From Campylobacter concisus (lineage in GTDB: Bacteria > Campylobacterota > Campylobacteria > Campylobacterales > Campylobacteraceae), in NCBI RefSeq assembly GCF_002165775.1, contig NZ_NDYP01000009.1:106161-170160 (forward strand): a stretch of 64,000 nt of DNA, read 5' to 3'. Each line of letters opens with the position of its first letter. The stretch's first letter is position 1. The notes under the pieces were generated by a model, which was not told the origin of the DNA, ran no database searches, and saw nothing but the letters and a program-made list of their open reading frames with translations. Shown here piece by piece: positions 53,698 to 63,047 of this stretch. The position numbers and the translations under genes are program-made.

Positions 53698-54192
53698 ATG
53701 AAAGTTGGCATTTTGATGTTTGACAAGCTAAATCTACTAAGCTTTGCCAAAATTTATGATTTTTTACATAAATTTGAGGATTTTAATATCAAGACTTACG
53801 CACTAAAGCCTGAGATTGTCGATGAATTTGGCGTCAGGCTTCATCCAGAAATTTATGCTGAGAGCCTTTATGGTGTGGATATCTTAATCGTGCCAGATGG
53901 CGTTGGAGCACTTGGATTAAGATACGATGAGATATTTTTAAGCTGGGTTAAAAGCTCAGCGAGTGCGAAATTTAAGATAGGTTTTGACCTTGGCGTATTA
54001 ATCCTTGGTGGGGCTGGATTTTTAGAAGACAGAGAGGCTTGTATAAGGGGCGGATACAAAAATGCACTTAGCGACTACTGCGATGTTAATGATGCTAAGA
54101 TGTGTGAAAGTAGAGGTATTATAAGCGTTAGTGAATTTGATGATAGAATCAAAGAACAGCTGGCAACGATGCTAGGTAAAGATAAATTTTAA
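53698..54192 (+). CDS. DJ-1/PfpI-like protein lacking the catalytic cysteine
   Basis: A 164-residue glutamine-amidotransferase-fold protein. The DJ-1 landmarks are VGILMFDKLNLLSFA, DILIVPDGVGALGLRY and the nucleophile-elbow region KIGFDLGVLILGGAGFLED. There the usual CTG is FDLG, with Asp97 where the nucleophilic Cys is expected, so protease or glyoxalase chemistry of the usual kind is not possible. It has AAGGAG before the ATG and follows dapD after 11 bases. The function may be structural or sensory. Confidence 0.75.
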   Translation: MKVGILMFDKLNLLSFAKIYDFLHKFEDFNIKTYALKPEIVDEFGVRLHPEIYAESLYGVDILIVPDGVGALGLRYDEIFLSWVKSSASAKFKIGFDLGVLILGGAGFLEDREACIRGGYKNALSDYCDVNDAKMCESRGIISVSEFDDRIKEQLATMLGKDKF

Positions 54193-54239
54193 GAGTTTTG
54201 AGCTTTAAATTTTTTAGTTTAGTGGGCTAGAATAAGGCT

Positions 54240-54446
54240 TTAATATATAATGATTTTATTAAGCATCTCTTTTGCGCTTAAAGAGAAAATGCCAACAAGA
54301 TCGACAATATCCACTTTTTGATTTTTAATATCGCACATTATTTCAATATACTCCAGTGCGATATTCTTATCCTTTTTGCTTAATTCATCAAACTTTTATT
54401 CAATCAAAAATGATACATATGTTTCTATTTTTTGTTGTCATGGTAA
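54240..54446 (-). pseudogene. Broken small protein gene
   Basis: On the minus strand the frame reads KFDELSKKDKNIALEYIEIM then CDIKNQKVDIVDLVGIFSLS and ends at TAA (54240-54242). The same frame continues upstream as QQKIETYVSFLIE, then a TAA directly before KFDEL, where Gln (CAA) would fit. No start codon in this frame lies before the stop. It looks like a 60- to 65-residue soluble helical protein with a nonsense mutation. An internal ATG could still give about 32 residues. I do not know the family. Confidence 0.45.
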
Positions 54447-54577
54447 AGTATAAAAATTTAAACTAAGGATAGATAAATTTTAGCTAGGTTGCGCTCTTTT
54501 AAGAACAGTATTTCATAAAATTTAATGCAAAATATCAACTAAAATTTAACTAGCCAGCATTTGCCAGCTAATTAAAT

Positions 54578-56389
54578 TTATTCTACTGTTACGCTTTTTG
54601 CTAGGTTTCTTGGCATATCTACATTGTTGCCAAGCCTGACTGAGATTTCAAGTGCTAGAAGTTGAAGCACAAGCATCATCTCAAAAAATTCGCTCATATA
54701 GTGATCTTGTACGCTTGTCTTTACATAGTCATCGCTTAGGTCAAACTCTAGTGGACTTATAGCTAAAATATAAGCATCACGAGCCGCAAGTTCTTCGACA
54801 TTACTTTTAGTTTTTTCATAAAGTAGATTTTGCGGCATTAAAGCGATTGTAAATAGCTTCTCGTCCGCAAGTGCGATAGGGCCATGCTTCATCTCACCTG
54901 ATGGATAACCTTCGGCGTGAAGATACGAAATTTCTTTAAGCTTTAATGCTCCCTCAAGTGCCAACGGATAAAAGATGTCTCTACCTATGAAGAAAAAGCC
55001 GTGTCCGTGCAAGTAGTGTTTGCTTAAGCGGTGTAGTTTTTCTTGAAGTGAGTTGTTGATATTTAAAATTTGTGGTATATGTAAAAGTGTTTTTACTTCG
55101 TGATCGAGCTCTTTTTTACTGATGGAATCTTTTGCTGCTGCCATTTGAAGCACAAGCATCCAAAGTACAACTATTTGCGTAGCAAAGGCTTTTGTGCTTG
55201 CCACGCCTTTTTCGATACCAGCACGAGTTAGAAGTGTATTGTCAGCTAGTCTAACGATAGATGAGTTATCAACGTTGCAAATAGCAAGCGTTCTAAGCCC
55301 AACCTCTTTTGCAATCCTTAAGGCTTCTAGAGTATCTGCTGTTTCACCACTTTGAGAGATGACGATAAAAAGCGAATTTTTGTTTAGATAAGGCTTTCTA
55401 TATCTAAATTCGCTAGCAACTTCAACTTTTGTTCTAACCTTTGCTAGTCTTTCAAACAAATAACTCGCGACAAGTGCGGCATGATAGCTAGTCCCACATG
55501 CACAAAGCACTATGTCATCGATACTTTTTAGATATTCATCGTCTAAATTTTCAAGTGTTACTTTATGGTTTTTGACCCTGCCCATGATGGTTTCAGATAC
55601 GACAGCACCTTGCTCATAAATTTCTTTTTCCATGAAAAATGTATATCCCTCTTTTTGGGCATAGCTTTTATCTTTTGGAAGTGCATTGAAGGTTATGTTG
55701 GCTTTTTTACCATCTTTAAAAACAGCTATCTCATCAAGGCTCACGTAGCCGTAATTGTTGTCATCAAGATATGCCACCTCTGTTGCATTGCCGATAAGTG
55801 GAGCGTCAGATGAAGCAAAGTATAGCTCTTTTTTGTCGCTCTTTCCTATCGCCATAGGAGCGGCATCTTTTGCAAAAAATATCTTATCAGGCGCAGTTTT
55901 GGTGATAAGTAGCGTCGCATAAGCGCCTCTTAGCTTTGCAATAGTTGCCTCATAAGCTTTAAATGGATCTTTTTTCTCTTTTAAAATTTCTTCAAAAAGG
56001 TGCACGATCACCTCAGTATCGGTTTGGCTGACAAATTTCACGCCCTTTGCCTCAAGCTCATCTTTAAGCTCTTTGTAGTTTTCGATGATGCCGTTGTGAA
56101 CGACAAATGAGTGCTCGCCAAGGTGTGGGTGAGCGTTTATCTCAGTTGGTTTGCCGTGCGTCGCCCAGCGTGTGTGACCTATCGCCACGCCAAAGCCAGT
56201 TGATGTAAAGTCCTTTGTCTTTATGGCTAAATTTTCAAGCTTACCGACAGCCTTAAAAAAGTCGATTTTGTCATCACTCATCACAGCCATACCAGCACTG
56301 TCATATCCTCGGTACTCAAGCTCTTTTAGACCGCTTAAAATGACCTCTTTTTTCTCTTTATCTCCGATGTATCCTACGATTCCACACAT
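54578..56389 (-). CDS. glmS: Glutamine-fructose-6-phosphate aminotransferase
   Basis: A 603-residue enzyme making glucosamine 6-phosphate for peptidoglycan and lipid A. The N-terminal amidotransferase domain has Cys2 as nucleophile (MCGIVGYIG) and the GHTRWATHG motif. Two SIS sugar-isomerase domains follow (ISQSGETADTLEALRIAKE, HAEGYPSGEMKHGPIAL), and it ends in the characteristic DMPRNLAKSVTVE. Every domain is complete. It is three bases downstream of the GlnD-like gene, so the two are probably cotranscribed. Confidence 0.97.
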   Translation of the reverse strand: MCGIVGYIGDKEKKEVILSGLKELEYRGYDSAGMAVMSDDKIDFFKAVGKLENLAIKTKDFTSTGFGVAIGHTRWATHGKPTEINAHPHLGEHSFVVHNGIIENYKELKDELEAKGVKFVSQTDTEVIVHLFEEILKEKKDPFKAYEATIAKLRGAYATLLITKTAPDKIFFAKDAAPMAIGKSDKKELYFASSDAPLIGNATEVAYLDDNNYGYVSLDEIAVFKDGKKANITFNALPKDKSYAQKEGYTFFMEKEIYEQGAVVSETIMGRVKNHKVTLENLDDEYLKSIDDIVLCACGTSYHAALVASYLFERLAKVRTKVEVASEFRYRKPYLNKNSLFIVISQSGETADTLEALRIAKEVGLRTLAICNVDNSSIVRLADNTLLTRAGIEKGVASTKAFATQIVVLWMLVLQMAAAKDSISKKELDHEVKTLLHIPQILNINNSLQEKLHRLSKHYLHGHGFFFIGRDIFYPLALEGALKLKEISYLHAEGYPSGEMKHGPIALADEKLFTIALMPQNLLYEKTKSNVEELAARDAYILAISPLEFDLSDDYVKTSVQDHYMSEFFEMMLVLQLLALEISVRLGNNVDMPRNLAKSVTVE

Positions 56390-56392
56390 GTT

Positions 56393-58888
56393 TTACTCGC
56401 TTATTAATAAATTTAATATCTCTTCGCCTTTACTCTCAAGTCGCTCGTTTTTCTCGATCAAAAAGAGATTTCTTGTTCTATTTTTGACCGTTTGGATTCT
56501 CGCACTAGTGACTTGAAAATGAAGCCTATCAAAAACACTCATCACATAAGCCATTAGTCCGCGCTGATCTTTTGCGTTGATGCTAAGTTTGGCGTAATCT
56601 TTTGAGTGATTTAGCTCGAAGTTTATCTCATCTTTGTTAATGTTTGGTTTCAAAGGCTCTTTTAAAACCTCGCTATTTAAGGATTTTAGAGCTAAATTTT
56701 TAGTAGTTTCAAGCTCCTCTTTTTTAACATTTTGGTTAAAATCAAGCCTGATATAAAATTTCTTCTCAAATAGCTCAAAAATTTCCATGTATGCTAGGTC
56801 AAATTTAGCAAATTCATAGAGCAGAGCACTTAAATTTAGGCTCTTTTTTGTATAAATCTGAATGCTTAAATTTTTAGAGTTATTTATAAAAATTTCTGTC
56901 GTATCTAAGCTATCTGCAACCTTGCTTAAATTTATGATCTCACTCGCACTATATTTTATAAAGACAAGATTTGATGTGATTTTAAAAATTTTCTCTTGCA
57001 AGCTTAGTTCAAGTGCTAAAAACTCGCTATTTCGTTTTATAGACTGCTCTTTTTTTACACGCCTTGTCGCTTCATCAAGTAAATTTTCATCGCTAAATGC
57101 ACTAAGAGAAATTTCATAAAGCTCTCTTAAAAGCTTTGCTGTGTAGGCGTTATAGAGCCTCTCGTTTGTCGCATTTATCACGCAGTAGCTAAGGATGTAA
57201 AGCAGTTTTAAAACCTGCTTGTCGCCAAGCTTTGAGATAAAAGCAAAAATAACGCGTTGGGAATAAATGTCCTCTCTGTTTGAGACGTTGCTCATTAGCG
57301 TGTGGTATTTTATCAAGATGACGCCGATATTTACGGCCTTTTGGCTTAAATTTAGCTTGTTTGCGTATGCTCTAAAGATATTAGCGCCGATATTTGCGTG
57401 ATCTTTGCCAAGCCCCTTGCCAACGTCGTGCATTAAAGTCACGATCTTTAGCATTGTTTTGCCCTCCAAGCAAAGCTCGGTATAGAGATTTTTTATGAAT
57501 TTATCTTTTATATTTTCAAGAAATTTTACACTTAAAATGCTATGCTCATCGACAGTAAATTCGTGATAGCCGTCGTACTGAGCTAGCTGGCTGATGTGTT
57601 CCATTGGTTTTATTAAAATTTGTATCATTTGCGCATCAAGCAATGACTTTAAAATAGCGTAGGAATTTTTTCTTAAAAATATCTTCTTAAACTCACTTAT
57701 AGCACGCTCTAAGCCACTTTTTGTGATGATGGCTCGCTTGATGTAAAAGATCGCACTTATATCAAATTTATAATCAACATCTTTTAGTTCTAAAAGCTCG
57801 GTTATTAGATTTTCAATGAGAGCTGGCTTTTTATGAAGCGGCACGTAAATAACGCCATTTATCTCGTAAAAGCCATTTTTTAGTCTTGCAAATTTTCTCT
57901 GATCAAAATTTAGCTCGCTTTTAAAAAATGGCCTGCAAAGAGAAGCGACGATAAACCTCGAATAAATAGCAACATTATTCATCGAGCTTAGCATTTTTTG
58001 GCTGATAACGCTTTCGTTATCTTGAAGCTTTTTAGACTTTGTCTGCATGAAATTTGTCGTGATCTCAACGCTTGAAGCGCTAAAAGTATCAGAATTTTGC
58101 GTTAAATTCAAGGTAGTTAGTAGGCTTAGTAAAAAGTCCACATTTAGGTTAAAGCTAGCGATCTCTTTTTCATTCATCACTTTTAGGGCTTGTGACCTAA
58201 CTGAAATGTCGCTATCTAGGCAGTTTAGTATGCAGTTTAGGTGATAAATTTCATCTATCCCGCCAAAGCCACTTTTTAAATTTGGCTCTTGGGCTAAGTA
58301 GCTGATGCTAGAAAACGGCAAAAATGCCTTTAAATGGTAGTTTAAAAAGGCTTTTTTATCAAATTCTTTTAATTTTACGATCTCACTTTTTACTAAGCGG
58401 TAGAGACTTTTTGAACCACAGATATATCGGACTTGTGATGTTTCGCTTTTAAATTTGAGATCGTCTTTGTAATTTGTAAAAATTTCATCTATTTCAACGC
58501 TTTTTATATAAAAATTTATTCCAGAGCTACTTAAAATTTCGCTAAATTCTTTTAGAAAATTTTTTGTGTTGTAGCCTTTTAAATTTTTATAAACTAGTAA
58601 AATTTCTAGCTCACTATTTGCACTAAGTAGGGTTTGGGCGTATTTTCCAGTAGCTAAAACGCTAAAGGCAAAGCTATCATTTTGTGGTACAAAATCATCA
58701 AAAAAATCTCGCATAGTTTCATTTAAATAAGATTTTATAAAATCATCATATTCTTTGGCTAAGAAATTTGCAAAATTTCTACCCTGATTTTTTTGAAAAT
58801 GTTTTGGCAAATTTGCCTTAAAATCAAGAAATTTCTCTTTGATTTTTAAATAATTGTCGCTATATTTGGTACTTTTATCAGCCAGCAT
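56393..58888 (-). CDS. GlnD-like HD/ACT protein with a degenerate nucleotidyltransferase site
   Basis: An 831-residue protein with the GlnD order: an N-terminal nucleotidyltransferase-like region, a GlnD linker, an HD phosphohydrolase domain (LKIVTLMHDVGKGLGKDHANIGANIF near 480) and C-terminal ACT domains (LSINAKDQRGLMAYVMSVFDRLHFQVTSARIQT). GlnD normally uridylylates and deuridylylates PII. Here the usual GSXXR-type loop and DXD are ATGKYAQTLLSANSELEILLVY at 79-100, with Glu at both Asp positions (93 and 95). UTP transfer is therefore doubtful, while the HD site is intact. No PII gene is nearby. Confidence 0.82.
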   Translation of the reverse strand: MLADKSTKYSDNYLKIKEKFLDFKANLPKHFQKNQGRNFANFLAKEYDDFIKSYLNETMRDFFDDFVPQNDSFAFSVLATGKYAQTLLSANSELEILLVYKNLKGYNTKNFLKEFSEILSSSGINFYIKSVEIDEIFTNYKDDLKFKSETSQVRYICGSKSLYRLVKSEIVKLKEFDKKAFLNYHLKAFLPFSSISYLAQEPNLKSGFGGIDEIYHLNCILNCLDSDISVRSQALKVMNEKEIASFNLNVDFLLSLLTTLNLTQNSDTFSASSVEITTNFMQTKSKKLQDNESVISQKMLSSMNNVAIYSRFIVASLCRPFFKSELNFDQRKFARLKNGFYEINGVIYVPLHKKPALIENLITELLELKDVDYKFDISAIFYIKRAIITKSGLERAISEFKKIFLRKNSYAILKSLLDAQMIQILIKPMEHISQLAQYDGYHEFTVDEHSILSVKFLENIKDKFIKNLYTELCLEGKTMLKIVTLMHDVGKGLGKDHANIGANIFRAYANKLNLSQKAVNIGVILIKYHTLMSNVSNREDIYSQRVIFAFISKLGDKQVLKLLYILSYCVINATNERLYNAYTAKLLRELYEISLSAFSDENLLDEATRRVKKEQSIKRNSEFLALELSLQEKIFKITSNLVFIKYSASEIINLSKVADSLDTTEIFINNSKNLSIQIYTKKSLNLSALLYEFAKFDLAYMEIFELFEKKFYIRLDFNQNVKKEELETTKNLALKSLNSEVLKEPLKPNINKDEINFELNHSKDYAKLSINAKDQRGLMAYVMSVFDRLHFQVTSARIQTVKNRTRNLFLIEKNERLESKGEEILNLLISE

Positions 58889-58960
58889 TTAATGTTTCCA
58901 TTGTTAAAAATATCTTGGCAAATGTTACATAATTTTTGCAAAAACAAAGCTTTATTTGCC

Positions 58961-58966
58961 TATAAT
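58961..58966 (+). promoter_or_regulatory. -10 box of mqnE
   Basis: TATAAT preceded by TTTGCC lies 36 bases before the ATG at 59002. Confidence 0.6.
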
Positions 58967-59001
58967 AAAGCCTTAAGTTCAGCTTTAGGACGATAAAGAT
59001 A

Positions 59002-60063
59002 ATGAATCTATTACAAAAACTAGAAAGTGGCGAGAGATTAAGCAAACAAGAGGCTTTTTCGCTTTATGATCTTGATCTTTTTACGTTAGCTAAATTTGCC
59101 GACAAAAAGCGCAGAAAGCTGCACGGCAATAAGGTCTTTTTTAACGTAAATCGCCATATCAATCCAACAAATATCTGCGCTGATATCTGTAAATTTTGTG
59201 CGTTTTCAGCCCATAGAAAAAATCCAAATCCATACTTAATGAGTCACGAAGAAATTTTAAAGATCATTGATGAAAGCGTAAGCCACGGCGTAAAGGAGAT
59301 ACACATCGTATCAGCTCACAACGCAAAAAGTGGCTGGCAGTGGTACTTAGAAATTTTTAAAAAGATAAAAGCAGCTCATCCAGAGCTCCATGTAAAAGCG
59401 ATGACGGCAGCTGAGATCGACTTTTTATCAAGACATTATGGCTTAAGCTATGAAGAAGTGATAGAGAAGATGCTCGAATACGGCGTCGATAGCATGCCAG
59501 GCGGCGGGGCTGAAATTTTTGATGAAGAGGTCAGGGCTAAAATTTGCAAAGGCAAAGTAAGTAGCGAAAACTGGCTAAAGATCCATAAAATGTGGCACGA
59601 TCACGGCAAACAAAGCAACGCAACGATGCTTTTTGGTCACATAGAAAGCCGCGATAACAGGATCGATCACATGCTAAGGATTAGGGACTTGCAAGATGAA
59701 ACTGGCGGATTTAACGCGTTTATCCCACTAGTTTATCAAAGAGAAAATAACTACCTAAAAGATATTAAATTTCTAGGATCAGCTGAAATTTTAAAGACTC
59801 TGGCGATCTCACGTCTTGTGCTAGATAATGTTCCACATATCAAAGCTTACTGGGCTACTTCGACACTAAATCTAGCCATGATAGCTCAGGAATTTGGAGC
59901 TGATGATCTTGATGGCACGATAGAAAAAGAGAGCATCCAAAGTGCAGCTGGCGCAAATAGCGCAAACGGCGTTACACTAAAGACATTTTGCGATCTCATA
60001 AAAACATCTGGTTTTACGCCAGTTGAGCGTGATAGTTTATATAACGAACTTAAAATTTACTAA
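59002..60063 (+). CDS. mqnE: Aminofutalosine synthase MqnE
   Basis: A 353-residue radical SAM enzyme of the futalosine menaquinone pathway, joining a chorismate-derived enolpyruvyl ether to SAM's adenosine. The cluster-binding motif is CADICKFC with Cys59, Cys63 and Cys66. Further family elements are IVSAHNAKSGWQWYLEIFK, YGVDSMPGGGAEIFDEEVRAKIC and ATMLFGHIESRDNRIDHMLRIRDLQDETGGF. Campylobacter uses menaquinone made by this route. It heads a run with the purine permease and phosphoribosyltransferase genes; the pathway releases adenine, so purine salvage may be the link. Confidence 0.93.
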   Translation: MNLLQKLESGERLSKQEAFSLYDLDLFTLAKFADKKRRKLHGNKVFFNVNRHINPTNICADICKFCAFSAHRKNPNPYLMSHEEILKIIDESVSHGVKEIHIVSAHNAKSGWQWYLEIFKKIKAAHPELHVKAMTAAEIDFLSRHYGLSYEEVIEKMLEYGVDSMPGGGAEIFDEEVRAKICKGKVSSENWLKIHKMWHDHGKQSNATMLFGHIESRDNRIDHMLRIRDLQDETGGFNAFIPLVYQRENNYLKDIKFLGSAEILKTLAISRLVLDNVPHIKAYWATSTLNLAMIAQEFGADDLDGTIEKESIQSAAGANSANGVTLKTFCDLIKTSGFTPVERDSLYNELKIY

Positions 60064-60074
60064 AGGAGCTTGGG

Positions 60075-61367
60075 GTGAAATTTTTTGACTTAGCACAAAA
60101 CAAAACGAGTGTGAAGCAGGAATTTGGAGCTGGACTTACGACGTTTTTGGCGATGATGTATATCGTGCCGGTAAATGCGATCATTATGAGCAAAACTGGT
60201 ATGCCTTATGATGCACTAATTACGGCAACTGCGCTAATTACCATCTTTTCTACGGTATTAAATGGTCTTTGGGCGAACACGCCAGTTGCGATGAGCGTTG
60301 GCATGGGGCTTAATGCTTATTTTACATTTGGTCTTTGCATCGGTATGAAAGTGCCTTGGCAAACGGCTCTTGGCGTTGTTTTTCTAAGTGGCGTGATATT
60401 TGTTGTCTTGTCTTTTACAAATTTTAGAATGTGGATAATAAGATCCATCCCACTTGATCTAAGAAGAGCGATAAGCGCTGGCATAGGCACCTTTATCAGC
60501 TTTGTTGCATTTCAGCAAATGGGCTTTATCGTAAATAGCGACGCAGTTTTGGTTGGCATAGGAAATTTCAGAGATCCAAACGTGCTTCTTGGCGTTCTGG
60601 GGTTATTTTTGGTTATTTGCTTTTGGGCGTGGAAGATAAAGGGCGCGTTTATCCTAGCCGTGCTTGCTACTTCAGTGATTGCTTGGGTGCTTGGTATCGC
60701 TCCTCATCCAACAGAAATTTTCTCAACTCCAGCTTCTATCTCACCGATATTTTTAGAGCTTGATATAAAAGGTGCGCTTAGCCTAGCCTTGCTGCCAGTT
60801 GTTATCACATTTTTTGTGACCGATCTTTTTGACTCGATAGGCACACTAGCTGGTGTAGGCACAAGGGCAGGGATATTTGATGAAAACAAAAAAGATGGCG
60901 TCGTAAAACTTGAAAAAACTCTTGAAGCTGACGCTATTGCTACGGTAGCTGGCTCACTTGTAGGCGTAAGTACGACCACATCGTTTGTAGAGAGTGCTAG
61001 CGGTGTAGAAGAGGGCGGTAGAACTGGTCTAACGGCTGTATTTTGCGGACTTTTATTTATACTTACACTATTTATGTTGCCACTTTTTAAAGCGATCCCT
61101 GGTAACGCCATTTATCCGATCCTTGTAATGGTTGGCGTGCTTATGTTTGCCGAGCTTGCTAGCATAAATTTCAAAGATCCAGCCATCGCCGTTGCGACAT
61201 TTTTCATAGTTGTGCTCATCCCGCTTACTTACTCGATCACAAACGGCCTTGCATTTGGTTTTATGTCATACGTAATAGTTAAGCTCATAAAGAGAGAATT
61301 TAGCGATATAAATTTAGGCGTAGTCGTGCTAGCGCTCATTAGTTTTATCGTATTTTTAGTGCATTGA
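60075..61367 (+). CDS. NCS2-family purine/xanthine permease (AzgA type)
   Basis: A 430-residue inner-membrane transporter starting with GTG, eight bases after AGGAG. It has about 12-14 helices, the start VKQEFGAGLTTFLAMMYIVPVNAIIMSKTGMPYDAL and the central motif ITFFVTDLFDSIGTLAGVGTRAG, typical of the AzgA branch of adenine, guanine and hypoxanthine permeases. Next to a phosphoribosyltransferase, it suggests uptake and salvage of purine bases. The exact base cannot be read. Confidence 0.88.
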   Translation: MKFFDLAQNKTSVKQEFGAGLTTFLAMMYIVPVNAIIMSKTGMPYDALITATALITIFSTVLNGLWANTPVAMSVGMGLNAYFTFGLCIGMKVPWQTALGVVFLSGVIFVVLSFTNFRMWIIRSIPLDLRRAISAGIGTFISFVAFQQMGFIVNSDAVLVGIGNFRDPNVLLGVLGLFLVICFWAWKIKGAFILAVLATSVIAWVLGIAPHPTEIFSTPASISPIFLELDIKGALSLALLPVVITFFVTDLFDSIGTLAGVGTRAGIFDENKKDGVVKLEKTLEADAIATVAGSLVGVSTTTSFVESASGVEEGGRTGLTAVFCGLLFILTLFMLPLFKAIPGNAIYPILVMVGVLMFAELASINFKDPAIAVATFFIVVLIPLTYSITNGLAFGFMSYVIVKLIKREFSDINLGVVVLALISFIVFLVH

Positions 61368-61379
61368 TAAGGAAGAAAG

Positions 61380-61820
61380 ATGATATTTTATAGCTATGAT
61401 GAATTTGCTGTTGATACTAAAAAGATGGCAAAACAGATAAAAGACGAGTTTGATCCAGAGGTGATACTAGCTGTGGCAAGAGGCGGCCTAACGCTTGGCC
61501 ACTCGCTAGCTGTTGCGCTTGAAAATAGAAATTTATTTACCCTAAATTCTATCCATTATGAAGATACAAACAAGCTTGATACGATTAACATCTTTAACGT
61601 ACCAGATCTTAGCAAATACACTAAAATTTTGCTCGTCGATGACATTATCGATAGTGGCGAGAGCATGGTCGAGATAAAAAGAGAGCTGCTTAAGCGTTAT
61701 CCAAATTTAGATATCAAAATAGCGACCGTCTTTTACAAAGAGAAGGCTCTACTTTTGCCAGAATTTAAGGTAAAAGAGGCTCACGATTGGATCGAGTTTT
61801 TTTGGGATATACATATTTAA
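61380..61820 (+). CDS. Purine phosphoribosyltransferase (xanthine/hypoxanthine type)
   Basis: A 146-residue type I phosphoribosyltransferase with the PRPP-binding motif KILLVDDIIDSGESM (Asp87 and Asp88) and VARGGLTLGHSLAVAL near residue 32. It converts a purine base and PRPP into its nucleotide. The preceding permease gene and mqnE fit a salvage role for bases, including adenine or its deaminated product from menaquinone synthesis. Base specificity is not decided. GGAAG is the ribosome site. Confidence 0.88.
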   Translation: MIFYSYDEFAVDTKKMAKQIKDEFDPEVILAVARGGLTLGHSLAVALENRNLFTLNSIHYEDTNKLDTINIFNVPDLSKYTKILLVDDIIDSGESMVEIKRELLKRYPNLDIKIATVFYKEKALLLPEFKVKEAHDWIEFFWDIHI

Positions 61821-61829
61821 GGAAAATTT

Positions 61830-63047
61830 TTGCTAGATAAATTTAGAGAATTTGTTGGACATCACGTCGCTTTTAGCGTATTTTTAATATGTTTGATCGA
61901 TTGTATATTTTTACTTTATACGGCAAATTCTCTTAGCATAAGTTACAGTGAAGCTGAAATTTTTTTTAATAAACAAAATTTTCTTAGCCATGTTTTAAAC
62001 TTAAGTGTTCAAATTTTTGGTCAAACAGATCTTGCTCTAAGATCTGTGATGATTGCATTTCATATTCTAAGCGTTATTTTAATGTATAAGATAAGCAAAT
62101 TTTACATTAAATTAGAGTTTGACAGACTTATTGCGGTATTGCTTTTTATCTTACTTCCTGGCACGCTAGCTTCAGCTCTTATCGTCAATAATGCTGGGCT
62201 TTGCGTTATGCTGGCGCTCCTATGTATATACTTTTTCCATATTAAAAATAAAATTTTATTTGTAACATTTTTTTGTCTTGCTTTTTTTATAGATGGCGAT
62301 TTTTTGATATTTTACGCAGGATTTTTTATATTTTCACTTTATAAAAGAAGGCCTCCGCTTGCTTGGCTAAGTGCTATTTTATTTTTGCTAACACTTTACT
62401 TTTTTGGCTTTGATACAAATGGTAGGCCAAGTGGGCACTTTATCGATACTTTTGGTATCTTTGCCGCTGTTTTTTCGCCGTTTATTTTTATCTTTTTTGT
62501 CTATACGATTTATAGAATTTGGGTTAAGGAAAAGAAGGATCTTTTATGGTTTATTGCGATTTGCTCGTTTTGCTTTTGTATGATAGTCTCTGTGCGCCAA
62601 AGACTGGAGCTTGAGCAGTTTTTGCCATTTTGCGTGATCGCAACGCCACTTATGGTAAGAGTATTTTTTAATTCATATCGTGTAAGATTGCCAAAATTTA
62701 GAAAAGGCTATAAAATTTGCACGACCTTAGTGATGCTTTTTTTAGCCTTAAATTGGTCGATGATTGTATTTAATCAAATTTTTTACCTATTTTTAGATAA
62801 CCCAACAAAGCATTTTGTCTATAAATTTGATGTTGTAAAAGAGCTTGCTGCTAAATTAAAAGAAGCGGAAATTAAGGATTTATACACTGATAATAAAAAG
62901 CTTGCATTAAGACTTAAATTTTATGGTATAGACATAAGAGATGAGTCTAAAAATTTATTAGTAAGCGCCGATCTAGATGGAAAATCAAAATTTTGCATAG
63001 AAAAAATGGGAAAAGTAATCGCAAATTTTGATGCAAGAGGCAGGTAG
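61830..63047 (+). CDS. Polytopic membrane protein, GT-C/ArnT-like
   Basis: A 405-residue protein starting with TTG, six bases after AAGGA. It has about nine or ten membrane helices and a first periplasmic loop SISYSEAEIFFNKQNFLSHVLNLSVQIFGQTDLALRS. The acidic residues after the first helix and the loop arrangement resemble PMT/ArnT-type lipid-linked sugar transferases (GT-C fold). The final 75 residues form a soluble domain. No catalytic DXD is certain. It overlaps nothing and precedes the pseudopilin gene by zero bases. Confidence 0.6.
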   Translation: MLDKFREFVGHHVAFSVFLICLIDCIFLLYTANSLSISYSEAEIFFNKQNFLSHVLNLSVQIFGQTDLALRSVMIAFHILSVILMYKISKFYIKLEFDRLIAVLLFILLPGTLASALIVNNAGLCVMLALLCIYFFHIKNKILFVTFFCLAFFIDGDFLIFYAGFFIFSLYKRRPPLAWLSAILFLLTLYFFGFDTNGRPSGHFIDTFGIFAAVFSPFIFIFFVYTIYRIWVKEKKDLLWFIAICSFCFCMIVSVRQRLELEQFLPFCVIATPLMVRVFFNSYRVRLPKFRKGYKICTTLVMLFLALNWSMIVFNQIFYLFLDNPTKHFVYKFDVVKELAAKLKEAEIKDLYTDNKKLALRLKFYGIDIRDESKNLLVSADLDGKSKFCIEKMGKVIANFDARGR

